The translations under genes were made by a program, and so were the position numbers. 64,000 nt of DNA, taken from contig JBBRND010000021.1 of NCBI GenBank assembly GCA_038230515.1, forward strand, positions 1-64,000, in the 5' to 3' direction. Every line of letters begins with the position of its first letter. The stretch's first letter is position 1. Positions 15,640-23,201 of the stretch are shown one piece after another. The notes beneath the pieces were generated by a model, which did not search any database, was not told the DNA's origin, and saw only the letters and a list, made by a program, of their open reading frames with translations. This stretch comes from JAPLDB01 sp038230515 (lineage in GTDB: Bacteria; Bacteroidota; Bacteroidia; AKYH767-A; 2013-40CM-41-45).

Positions 15640-16614
15640 ATGGGTTTTTTAGTTGAAGAATTCTCTTTCTCAAAAACAGTTTCTGCTCAAAAGGCAGCAG
15701 TGCTGCGCACGCTTTTATATTTCGACATCTTCAAACATCCGCTTACAGAAATTGAGCTTTTTCAACTGCTTAATGAAAAAATATTCAAGTACGAAGAGAT
15801 CACACTTGCAATTAGTGATTTATCAAAAAATGGTCTTATTCAGTTTGAAGGAGGATATTATTTTTTGAATCCTGATCAAAGCGTTGTTCAAAGAAGAATA
15901 GAAGGAGAAGTGAACGCCAGGAAATCATTAAAGGTTGCCGTGCGTTTTTCAAAATTGATTGCAGGGTTTCCTTTTGTAAGGGGAATCGCTCTATCGGGTT
16001 CTCTCTCCAAAAATTATATGGACAATAATTCTGACATTGACTACTTCATCATTACTGCTCCAGAAAGAATGTGGGTGGCGCGAACACTGCTGGTGCTTTT
16101 CAAAAAATCTTTCTTGTTGAACTCACATAAATATTTTTGCCTGAATTACTTTTTGTCTGAAGATACGCTTGAAGTGCCTGACAAAAATATTTTCACTGCA
16201 ACAGAAATTTCTTTTTTAATTCCTACGTATAACTATTCGTTGTATACTGACTTTATGAACTCAAATGAATGGTCAAAAAAATTTCTTCCGAATTTTCCTT
16301 TGAGGCAACCAAATTTTTTGATAAAAGAGAACAAATACTTTTTTAAGGCAATCTTTGAAAAAATTCTTTCCGGAAAAGTGGGCGAAAAATTCGAAAAATA
16401 TTTTTTTCTCATTACACTGAAACATAGGAAAAAGAAATTCAAACATTTCGATAAATTCATTTTTGACCTCAGGATGCGTTCGAAAAAGAATGCCGCAAAG
16501 CATCATCCACTAGGATTCCAGGAAAAGGTTTTGAAACTATATTCGGAAAAAATTGAAACATTTGAGCGAGTACATAACATCTCTCTTCATGAGGAAGATA
16601 TTGTTTACGCATAG
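15640..16614 (+). CDS. Winged-helix plus nucleotidyltransferase-domain protein
   Basis: From ATG 15640 the protein has 324 residues (an upstream TTG at 15607 is less likely). Residues about 15-80 look like a winged helix (AAVLRTLLYFDIFKHPLTEIELFQLL). Residues 120-134 read GSLSKNYMDNNSDID, which is the GS-x10-DxD signature of pol-beta nucleotidyltransferases. The rest is helical and Phe/Lys-rich. Such proteins transfer NMP to small molecules, RNA or protein. A weak internal promoter (TTTG 15606-15609, TACTTTTA 15627-15634) may precede it. It overlaps the next gene by 26 nt. Its target, and whether it acts on the radical SAM product, are unknown. Confidence 0.7.
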   Translation: MGFLVEEFSFSKTVSAQKAAVLRTLLYFDIFKHPLTEIELFQLLNEKIFKYEEITLAISDLSKNGLIQFEGGYYFLNPDQSVVQRRIEGEVNARKSLKVAVRFSKLIAGFPFVRGIALSGSLSKNYMDNNSDIDYFIITAPERMWVARTLLVLFKKSFLLNSHKYFCLNYFLSEDTLEVPDKNIFTATEISFLIPTYNYSLYTDFMNSNEWSKKFLPNFPLRQPNFLIKENKYFFKAIFEKILSGKVGEKFEKYFFLITLKHRKKKFKHFDKFIFDLRMRSKKNAAKHHPLGFQEKVLKLYSEKIETFERVHNISLHEEDIVYA

Positions 16615-18046
16615 TTATTTTCTGCGCTTTGATCCGAAGCAATATGAGCAGATGCAGCCGTATCCTCCACTCGGTACTCTTTACGCTGCTGCGGTTATGC
16701 GCGAGGCAGGATTTGATGTATCTTTTTTCGATCCGATGTTTTCAAAATCTACAGATGAAATTATTCCGCATCTTGAAAGAGAGAAGCCAAATTTTGTTGT
16801 GATCTGTGATGATGGTTTCAACTACCTCACTAAAATGTGCCTCACTAATATGCGCGAGGCGGCATTTGAGATGACACAATTGGCAAAGCAGTTTGCTTGT
16901 GCGGTAATCATCAACAGCAGTGACTCAACAGATCATTTTGAAAAGTATCTTGATCATGGAGCCGACTTTATTATGACTGGTGAAGGAGAATTGACATTGA
17001 AGGAACTTATCAATAAAATATCTAACAAAGAAACTGATCTTGAAAAAGTAGATGGACTAGTTTTCAGAAAAAAAAACCAAACGATAATCACCGGAAAAAG
17101 AAATGTGCTCAATGGTCTTGACCTACTTCCCTCTCCCGCCTGGGATTTGGTTGACGTAAGTGAATACAAAACACGATGGATAAAAAACTCCGGATATTTT
17201 TCTCTAAATATAAGTACAACGCGTGGATGTCCGTTCAAATGTAACTGGTGCGCAAAACCGATTTATGGCAATCGCTACAATACACACTCTCCGCAGCGCG
17301 TGGCAAATGAATTGAAGATGCTTCAGGAAAATTTTGACGTAAATCACTTCTGGATGACAGATGATATTTTCGGATTGAAGCCAGGATGGATCAATGAATT
17401 TTCTGAGATCATTCAGAATGAAAAATTAAAAATCAAATTTAAAATACAGTCAAGGGTGGATTTACTTTTGCAGGAAAACAATATTGAAGCACTTGCAAAG
17501 GCGGGTTGCGAAATTGTGTGGGTGGGAGCTGAGAGTGGTTCTCAGAAAATTCTTGATGCAATGGATAAAGGGACGACTGTTGATCAGATTTATCAGGCAT
17601 CACGATTACTGAAGAAACATAAAATTAAGGTTGCTTTCTTTTTGCAGTTCGGTTATCCGGGCGAAACACGCGAGGACATTCAGCAAACAATTGATATGGT
17701 GTTGGAACTGATGCCTGATGATATTGGTGTAAGTGTTTCTTATCCATTGCCGGGAACAAAATTTTATGAACGAGTGAAAGATGAACTTAATGAAAAATCA
17801 AACTGGACGGATAGCGATGAACTTGCGCTTATGTTTAAGAATACATTTCCGCCTGATTTTTACAGAGAGCTGCAACGCTACCTACACAAACGTTTCAGAA
17901 GCAGACAAGGTTTGAATGCTTTGAAAAGTTTATTTATAAATCCTTCTTCTCTTTCCTCAGAAAATATTTTGCGATTAAGCAAAGCTCCTTTTCATTTTGT
18001 AGGAAGCTACTACCACTCTGCACGCATGAAACAACTAATGAACTAA
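16589..18046 (+). CDS. Cobalamin-binding-type radical SAM enzyme 2
   Basis: Starting at ATG 16589 (MRKILFTHSYF; an ATG 36 nt further upstream is inside the previous gene), the protein has 485 residues. The N-terminal B12-binding-like domain carries QPYPPLGTLYAAAVMREAGFDV, standard for this family. The cluster motif is CPFKCNWC (Cys214, Cys218, Cys221), followed by DDIFG and GAESGSQKILDAMDKGT. It is related to but not a close copy of the enzyme at 13431. Last gene of the operon. Two such enzymes in one cluster with glycosyltransferases suggests stepwise methylation or rearrangement of a lipid-linked product. Confidence 0.8.
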   Translation: MRKILFTHSYFLRFDPKQYEQMQPYPPLGTLYAAAVMREAGFDVSFFDPMFSKSTDEIIPHLEREKPNFVVICDDGFNYLTKMCLTNMREAAFEMTQLAKQFACAVIINSSDSTDHFEKYLDHGADFIMTGEGELTLKELINKISNKETDLEKVDGLVFRKKNQTIITGKRNVLNGLDLLPSPAWDLVDVSEYKTRWIKNSGYFSLNISTTRGCPFKCNWCAKPIYGNRYNTHSPQRVANELKMLQENFDVNHFWMTDDIFGLKPGWINEFSEIIQNEKLKIKFKIQSRVDLLLQENNIEALAKAGCEIVWVGAESGSQKILDAMDKGTTVDQIYQASRLLKKHKIKVAFFLQFGYPGETREDIQQTIDMVLELMPDDIGVSVSYPLPGTKFYERVKDELNEKSNWTDSDELALMFKNTFPPDFYRELQRYLHKRFRSRQGLNALKSLFINPSSLSSENILRLSKAPFHFVGSYYHSARMKQLMN

Positions 18047-18104
18047 AACAAAAATCTTCGCTTCAAGTTAATGTTGCAGAGATTTTGCATTTGTGTTCGT
18101 ATTT

Positions 18105-18962
18105 TCATTTGTCAGTGCGTATGCGAAAAATGTAAGCGAGTTTAAATTGATAACCGTCAGACACATTTAAGTCCCGCATGTAGTTAGGTTTTCCGCCTTC
18201 CATATTTCCCATTGCGTAAGAACGGAAGAGCGAATGGCCTGCTTCAAAACTGATTACCTGATTTTTCATCATATAGATGTCGAGAATAAATTTTGCGCTG
18301 TAGTCGTCAACACGCAGAAAATCTTTGTTCTGAATCCGGTAGCTGTTCGTAATTAAATTTACACCTACACCTGTATGAATATTTTTATGCAACTTGTATT
18401 CAAGATTCAGATTGATAGGAAGTGTTCCGAATAAATTCCATTTGTTTGTAATATTCCAGTCAATGCCAAGAAGCGGAATATAATACGCTCCGAAGAAATC
18501 GGAATTGTAATATGCGCCCAAGGAATATTTAAGCGTTTCTTTTTTCTTGTAAGTAGCAAGTGCAATGCCTCCCATCTGAAAATTATTTCCGCCAAGTGGC
18601 TTGGTGAGGTCGCTGCTGAGACGCGGAATAGACATCAACGTTGTACTCCATTTCGGATTCTTAAATTCGTGAACCCAGATAACAGGCATGTACACAGCAG
18701 TTAGGTTGATCGGATCGGTTTCTGAAGAAATGTTTAGGCGATAATTTTCATACGTAGGATTCACGATGACATAATCGCTGTCAACCTGAAACGGAAGCGT
18801 TAAAAAGACGGAAGTAAGTTGTGTGTTCATCGGGCTTTTTGTGCTACTCTGGTTGTCGGCCGGACTTTGCTGATAATAAACTGAAGCAATGTCAATGTAA
18901 GGTTGCGCAGAAGCACCGATTGATAAAGACACGAATGAAAGTAGAAAAATTACTTTTTTCAT
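18105..18962 (-). CDS. Outer-membrane beta-barrel protein, DUF6268-like
   Basis: The 285-residue protein has a signal peptide ending SIGASAQ. The mature part is made of alternating amphipathic strands (for example YKLHKNIHTGVGVNLITNSY and FILDIYMMKNQVISFEAGHSLFRSY) and ends in an aromatic strand GYQFKLAYIFRIR, as in outer-membrane barrels. It fits the DUF6268 family common in Bacteroidota. Its job is unknown; its gene runs toward the radical SAM operon with 58 nt between stops. Confidence 0.7.
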   Translation of the reverse strand: MKKVIFLLSFVSLSIGASAQPYIDIASVYYQQSPADNQSSTKSPMNTQLTSVFLTLPFQVDSDYVIVNPTYENYRLNISSETDPINLTAVYMPVIWVHEFKNPKWSTTLMSIPRLSSDLTKPLGGNNFQMGGIALATYKKKETLKYSLGAYYNSDFFGAYYIPLLGIDWNITNKWNLFGTLPINLNLEYKLHKNIHTGVGVNLITNSYRIQNKDFLRVDDYSAKFILDIYMMKNQVISFEAGHSLFRSYAMGNMEGGKPNYMRDLNVSDGYQFKLAYIFRIRTDK

Positions 18963-19129
18963 TCTTAATTATACCTCCGAAGAGTAAATCGGTTTAGAAA
19001 AAGATGCGTATCTTCTTACAGTTTTCGTTTCCGTGTTTTCAGCTTGAATTCGTTTTCATGAATCTCCGGGTACAGTTTGCATCAACCATCAATCAAAAAC
19101 GAAGGTGTCTTGAATAACGCAAATCCTGT

Positions 19130-19160
19130 TTTGTCAATAAACGATTATCGCTTACTTTTG
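19130..19160 (+). promoter_or_regulatory. Promoter: TTTG -33 and TACTTTTG -7
   Basis: TTTG (19130-19133), 19 nt, TACTTTTG (19153-19160): a near-perfect Bacteroidota sigma-A promoter, about 46 nt before the GNAT start at 19207. Confidence 0.75.
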
Positions 19161-19206
19161 AAATGCGAACATTTTAAAAAAAACGAAACAAAAATTAGTC
19201 CTGAAA

Positions 19207-19695
19207 ATGATAACCATACGTCCCGCGAATGAAAACGACCAGCACGCAATTCTCGATATTTACAACGATGCGGTAGTAAATACTTCTGCAACGTTTGATA
19301 CCGATCTTCGGACTTATGAAAAGCAACTCACCTGGTTTGCGAATCATAAAAAAAATCATCCTGTTGTGGTTGCTGAAAAAGAAAAAAAAATAGTTGGCTG
19401 GGCTTCGCTTAGTCCATGGAGCGACCGGAGTGCATACAACACAACGGTTGAAGTAAGCGTGTATGTTCACAAAAATTTTCGTGTGCAGGGCATCGGCAGT
19501 AAATTATTGGAGTGGGTTACGCTGGAGGGAAAAAAAGTTGGAAATCATACTGTACTTTCGCGTATCACTCAGGGAAATGAATCAAGCATTCACATTCATG
19601 AAAAGTATGGATACCGGAATGTTGGTGTGATGAAAGAAGTAGGATTTAAGTTTGGAAAGTTTCTTGATGTGCATATGATGCAATTAGTTTATTGA
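19207..19695 (+). CDS. GNAT acetyltransferase, phosphinothricin/MnaT-like
   Basis: The 162-residue protein matches the Pat/YncA (MnaT) family, which N-acetylates small amino acids or analogues using acetyl-CoA. Family marks are IRPANENDxxAILDIYNDAVVNTSATFD at the N-terminus, VEVSVYVHKNFRVQGIGSKLL (acetyl-CoA P-loop Q/RxxGxG), and GNESSIHIHEKYGYRNVGVMKEVGFKFGKFLDVHMM near the end. It is cytoplasmic. It probably forms a short operon with the YqeY gene 25 nt downstream. The exact substrate cannot be told from sequence. Confidence 0.85.
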   Translation: MITIRPANENDQHAILDIYNDAVVNTSATFDTDLRTYEKQLTWFANHKKNHPVVVAEKEKKIVGWASLSPWSDRSAYNTTVEVSVYVHKNFRVQGIGSKLLEWVTLEGKKVGNHTVLSRITQGNESSIHIHEKYGYRNVGVMKEVGFKFGKFLDVHMMQLVY

Positions 19696-19720
19696 GTAAA
19701 TATTAAAATACATTTTAACT

Positions 19721-20161
19721 ATGACCTTAGAAGAAAAAATAAATCCTGAATTAAAAGCAGCGATGCTTGCCAAAGACGAAGCGGCACTGCGCGCACTTCG
19801 AGCCATCAAGAGCGCAATACTTCTTGCCAAAACATCCGGAGAAACTTTTACTTCGGAAGATGAGTTGAAGATGCTTCAGAAATTAGTGAAGCAGCGGAAA
19901 GAATCGGTAGAGATTTATCAAACCCAAAACCGCGCTGACCTCGCAAAAACAGAGCTTGAAGAAATTGCTGTGATCGAAAAATTTCTTCCTCAGCAAATGA
20001 GCGAGGATGAAATTAAAGAGGAGTTGAAAAAATTGATCGCCCAGGTTGGCGCAACTTCTGCTGCCGAAATGGGAAAAGTAATGGGCGTTGCTTCAAAACA
20101 TTTTGCCGGCAAGGCAGATAACAAAGTAGTATCGCAGTTGGTGAAACAATTGCTTGGGTAG
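19721..20161 (+). CDS. yqeY: GatB/YqeY domain protein
   Basis: The 146-residue protein is a full-length YqeY-type protein. Its helical N-terminal half carries LRAIKSAILLAKT and LVKQRKESVEIYQ. The C-terminal tail-domain carries EEIAVIEKFLPQQMSEDEI and MGKVMGVASKHFAGKADNKVVSQLVKQLL. The domain is shared with the C-terminus of GatB, where it contacts tRNA during transamidation. The free-standing protein has no firmly settled role, though tRNA binding is likely. Confidence 0.9.
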   Translation: MTLEEKINPELKAAMLAKDEAALRALRAIKSAILLAKTSGETFTSEDELKMLQKLVKQRKESVEIYQTQNRADLAKTELEEIAVIEKFLPQQMSEDEIKEELKKLIAQVGATSAAEMGKVMGVASKHFAGKADNKVVSQLVKQLLG

Positions 20162-20220
20162 AACGCCTCTCCCAAGAAAGAAGGAGAAACAGCCAGGAAA
20201 ATTTTGATGTGCAGGTAAAA

Positions 20221-20252
20221 TTTGTTGCTGAAGGATGAATCTATTATGTTTG
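20221..20252 (+). promoter_or_regulatory. Promoter of the cold-shock gene: TTTG and TATGTTTG
   Basis: TTTG (20221-20224), 20 nt, TATGTTTG (20245-20252), then 28 nt to the ATG: a textbook Bacteroidota promoter. Confidence 0.75.
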
Positions 20253-20280
20253 CACCACTAATCATTAATAATTAATTTCA

Positions 20281-20472
20281 ATGAAAACAGGTACAGTAAA
20301 ATTCTTCAACGAAGCCAAGGGCTTTGGATTTATCATTGGCGATGACCAACAGGAGGTATTCGTTCATCACAGCGGCTTAAAAGATAAAGTGCGCGAGAAC
20401 GACAAAGTAGAGTACGAAGTAACAGAAGGAAAAAAGGGTATGAATGCAGTAAACGTAAAAAGGGTTCACTAA
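20281..20472 (+). CDS. Cold-shock protein (CspA family)
   Basis: The 63-residue OB-fold protein has both RNA-binding motifs, KGFGFI (RNP1, residues 14-19) and VFVHHS (RNP2, about 28-33), and the family start MKTGTVKFFNEAKG. It binds single-stranded nucleic acids and melts mRNA structures. Single-gene unit with its own promoter and a strong terminator. It is slightly shorter than the usual 65-70 residues but complete. Confidence 0.95.
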   Translation: MKTGTVKFFNEAKGFGFIIGDDQQEVFVHHSGLKDKVRENDKVEYEVTEGKKGMNAVNVKRVH

Positions 20473-20493
20473 AATCTACTTTCTGGAAAAAAG

Positions 20494-20524
20494 AACGGGG
20501 GCTGTTTAAACTCCCGTTTTTTTT
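20494..20524 (+). terminator. Intrinsic terminator after the cold-shock gene
   Basis: AACGGG (20494-20499) pairs with CCCGTT (20513-20518), followed by a run of T. Confidence 0.85.
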
Positions 20525-20550
20525 GTGATTGTTTTTTTATTGAAGATTGG

Positions 20551-20733
20551 TTAAAGCTTCACCAGTTTTCTTTGAAAAGTTTTTTCTCCCGTTTCTATTT
20601 GCAGAAAATAAAGGCTGGGGCTCAGCGCGGAAACATCGAGTTCAGCGGGAGTTTTAAGTTCGGAGATCGGAGACGAAGCAAGCCAATAGGAAATTGATTT
20701 TTCTAAACCCTCTTTTTTTGAAAAATAATGCAT
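20551..20733 (-). pseudogene. Orphan T9SS sorting-domain fragment
   Basis: The minus-strand frame ends ELDVSALSPSLYFLQIETGEKTFQRKLVKL, the last third of a T9SS type A sorting domain (normally ...ID.S.L..GIYFL.I...G....KKLVK.). No signal peptide or cargo precedes it: upstream (higher coordinates) lies the 21-bp repeat locus 2. It looks like the 3' remnant of a gene whose body was lost or replaced by the repeats. Confidence 0.6.
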
Positions 20734-20753
20734 TTTGCTGAAAAAATGACCCC

Positions 20754-21005
20754 AACGGTTTTACCGGAGGCCCCAACGGTTTAGCCAGCCAACCAAACGC
20801 TTTTACCGGAGACCACAACGGTTTGGCCAGCCAACCGAACGCTTTTACCGGAGACCACAACGATTTTACCAGCCAACCAAACGGTTCGACTGGAGGCCCC
20901 AACGGTTTAGCCAGCCAACCCAACGGTTCGACCGGAGGTCGCAACGGTTTTACCAGCCAACCCAACACTTTGGTCAGATGCCCAAACCTTTTGGCCGAAA
21001 GGCAT
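20754..21005. repeat. 21-bp tandem repeat locus 2 (12 units)
   Basis: Twelve contiguous 21-bp units, each starting AACGGTTTT or close to it. Two second-half types, ACCGGAGGCCCC and GCCAGCCAACC, mostly alternate, giving a 42-bp higher-order period. There are no spacers. Both strands contain heptad-repeat pseudo-frames (e.g. NGFTSQP), which are by-products. With the terminator and the sorting-domain fragment, this explains 20473-21142. Confidence 0.95.
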
Positions 21006-21101
21006 CCTTCTGCTTCATCCCAAATTTTAAAAACAGTACTCATCATCTCCCGACACTTCGGTTTTTTAAAAACATTTTTGCATCTTTGAAAAATAAAATT
21101 T

Positions 21102-21138
21102 CGGGTTCAGAAATTTTCAAACCCGGATAATACTTTTG
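21102..21138 (+). promoter_or_regulatory. Promoter box TACTTTTG with overlapping inverted repeat
   Basis: TACTTTTG (21131-21138) is a consensus -7 box, 4 nt before the ATG at 21143. CGGGTT (21102-21107) and AACCCG (21120-21125) form an inverted repeat over the expected -33 area and could be an operator. Confidence 0.55.
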
Positions 21139-21142
21139 CTGT

Positions 21143-21523
21143 ATGATAAAAATAATGATCGTTGATGATGAAACAGATGTGGAGTTGCTGTTTCGCCAGA
21201 AATTCAGAAAAGAATTAAAGAGCGGAGAGTTCAGCTTTCACTTTGCGTTTAACGGAGAAGATGCTGTGCATTACCTGCACATGCTCGATCCGTTTGACCT
21301 GGTGCTTGTGCTGAGCGACATCAACATGCCTGGCATGACGGGGCTCGAACTGCTGCGCATTATCCGCACCGAGTTTCCGCTTCTCCGCGTAATGATGGTA
21401 ACTGCCTATGGTGACGAAACCAACTACAACAAAGCAATTGAAATAGGTGCAAACGATTTCCTTACCAAGCCCGTTGACTTTATTCTTCTCAAAGAAAAAA
21501 TTCTGAAACTCAACCAATCGTAA
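21143..21523 (+). CDS. Single-domain response regulator
   Basis: The 126-residue receiver domain has the acidic pair Asp8/Asp9, phospho-acceptor Asp59 in LSDINMPG, a Thr in VTAYGD, and the conserved Lys in FLTKPVD. There is no output domain, so it works as a phosphate relay or by protein contact, in the manner of CheY/Spo0F. It is closely similar to the N-terminal receiver of the next gene (both share IRQ/FRQ-RF/KFR and NGE-A), so the two look like a tandem duplication. With the hybrid kinase and the Hpt gene downstream it could complete a phosphorelay. Confidence 0.9.
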   Translation: MIKIMIVDDETDVELLFRQKFRKELKSGEFSFHFAFNGEDAVHYLHMLDPFDLVLVLSDINMPGMTGLELLRIIRTEFPLLRVMMVTAYGDETNYNKAIEIGANDFLTKPVDFILLKEKILKLNQS

Positions 21524-21546
21524 TATTCAAATCAAGAGTATGTGAT

Positions 21547-21554
21547 TACATTTG
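21547..21554 (+). promoter_or_regulatory. -7 promoter box TACATTTG
   Basis: TACATTTG fits TAnnTTTG, 24 nt before the hybrid kinase ATG at 21579. Confidence 0.5.
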
Positions 21555-21578
21555 CCATATCAGATTTAGTAAAACAAC

Positions 21579-23201
21579 ATGACAGAAACAACTGCAAGAA
21601 TTTTAGTAGTGGATGACGAGCCGGATCTGGAGCATCTAATCCGCCAGCGTTTTCGCCACCGCATAAAAAATAATGAAATCCATTTTGACTTTGCCAGCAA
21701 CGGTGAAGAAGCATTGGCAAAACTTCAAGGTGTTCCTGATGGATATGATGTAGTACTCACTGACATCAACATGCCTATCATGGACGGGCTTACTCTGTTG
21801 GAGAACATAAAAAAGCTGCATCACTTTTACAAAGCAGTTGTAGTGTCAGCGTATGGAGATCTTGCAAACATTCGCACAGCAATGAACCGCGGGGCTTTTG
21901 ATTTTGTAACCAAGCCGATTGACTTTGCCGACCTCGAAGCCACCATTAACAAAACGCTGAACGAACTCAGCTTGATCAAGCAAGGCGTGCTTGCGCGCGA
22001 ACGTTTGGACTCTGCCATTCGTGCTAAAGAACATGCGGAGCAATCAGAAAAATTTAAGCAGCAGTTTCTTGCAAACATGAGTCATGAAATACGCACCCCG
22101 ATGAATTCCATTGTGGGTGTCACAAATTTATTGGTGACTTCGCAGCTTAATGACGGGCAGAAAAAATACCTGAGCGTAATCCGCAAGAGTGCCGAAAATC
22201 TTTTAGTCATCATCAACGATATTCTTGATCTCTCAAAAATTGAAGCCGGCAAAATGGAGTTCGAAAAAACTCCGTTCCTGGTGAGTGATGTGCTGGAAAC
22301 AGTTTATCACACGTTGCTTTTCCGTGCAGAAGAAAAGAAACTCGAATTCAAATTGGATATTAAAGAAGATGTTCCCAAGGCGCTGATTGGCGACCCGGTG
22401 CGGCTTTCGCAAATACTCATCAATCTTTCCGGCAATGCCATTAAGTTTACTGAAAAGGGAAGCATTACAGTTCAGGTGCGTGTGAAAAATAAAAATGAGG
22501 AAAATGCAGACGTGGAATTTTCGGTGATGGACACCGGCATCGGCATTCCTCAAGATAAGCTGGGAAAAATTTTTGAAAGTTTCTCGCAGGCAAGCAGCGA
22601 CACTACACGCAAATATGGAGGCACTGGATTGGGACTCACGATTTCAAAGCAACTGATCGAACTACAGGGCGGAGCCATTCAGGTTACAAGTACGTTTGGA
22701 AAAGGAACGAACTTCAGCTTTCATCTCATCTACCCAATCGGAAAAGCAGAAGATGTTGGCAAATCGGTTGTTCACGAAACCGATGTAAGAGCGGAAGAGT
22801 TAAGAGGATTGAACATTCTGCTGGTGGAAGACAATCCGTTCAACCAGATGGTGGCAGTGGATACGCTTACTGATCTTATCAAAGAAATAAATATTGATGT
22901 GGCAGAGAATGGAAAAGTTGCCATTGAAAAATTATTGCTGAAAGATTATGATCTTATTCTGATGGATGTGCAGATGCCGGAGATGGATGGTTTTGAAGCC
23001 ACACAAAAAATCCGCACCACGCTTCCAGCACCGAAAAGAAATACGCCCATTATGGCAATGACTGCAAACGTAACCAACGATGAAGTAGAAAAATGTTTTG
23101 AATCAGGAATGGAGCATTACATTTCGAAACCGTTTGCGCAGCAGGACTTGCTGAACAAGATTGCACAACTTACCATTTGGAAAAAGAAAGTAACTGCCTG
23201 A
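21579..23201 (+). CDS. Hybrid sensor histidine kinase (receiver-HisKA-HATPase-receiver)
   Basis: The 540-residue cytoplasmic protein has four parts in order. An N-terminal receiver (phospho-acceptor Asp62) is followed by a short coiled helix (about 125-160) and HisKA with phospho-His169 in FLANMSHEIRTPMN. Next come HATPase_c with GTGLGLTISKQL and a C-terminal receiver with LILMDVQMPEMDG (Asp near 463). There is no membrane segment or PAS domain, so the input is probably phosphorylation or binding at the N-terminal receiver. The stop codon overlaps the ATG of the secreted propeller gene (TGATG), and an Hpt gene follows, giving a His-Asp-His-Asp relay. Confidence 0.9.
   Translation: MTETTARILVVDDEPDLEHLIRQRFRHRIKNNEIHFDFASNGEEALAKLQGVPDGYDVVLTDINMPIMDGLTLLENIKKLHHFYKAVVVSAYGDLANIRTAMNRGAFDFVTKPIDFADLEATINKTLNELSLIKQGVLARERLDSAIRAKEHAEQSEKFKQQFLANMSHEIRTPMNSIVGVTNLLVTSQLNDGQKKYLSVIRKSAENLLVIINDILDLSKIEAGKMEFEKTPFLVSDVLETVYHTLLFRAEEKKLEFKLDIKEDVPKALIGDPVRLSQILINLSGNAIKFTEKGSITVQVRVKNKNEENADVEFSVMDTGIGIPQDKLGKIFESFSQASSDTTRKYGGTGLGLTISKQLIELQGGAIQVTSTFGKGTNFSFHLIYPIGKAEDVGKSVVHETDVRAEELRGLNILLVEDNPFNQMVAVDTLTDLIKEINIDVAENGKVAIEKLLLKDYDLILMDVQMPEMDGFEATQKIRTTLPAPKRNTPIMAMTANVTNDEVEKCFESGMEHYISKPFAQQDLLNKIAQLTIWKKKVTA

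Noticed and set aside
20654..21089. Repeat-rich frames on both strands at locus 2 (for example GWLAKPL and NGFTSQP repeats)
   Set aside because: Same artefact of a 21-bp period; both strands are open at once, which real genes rarely show.
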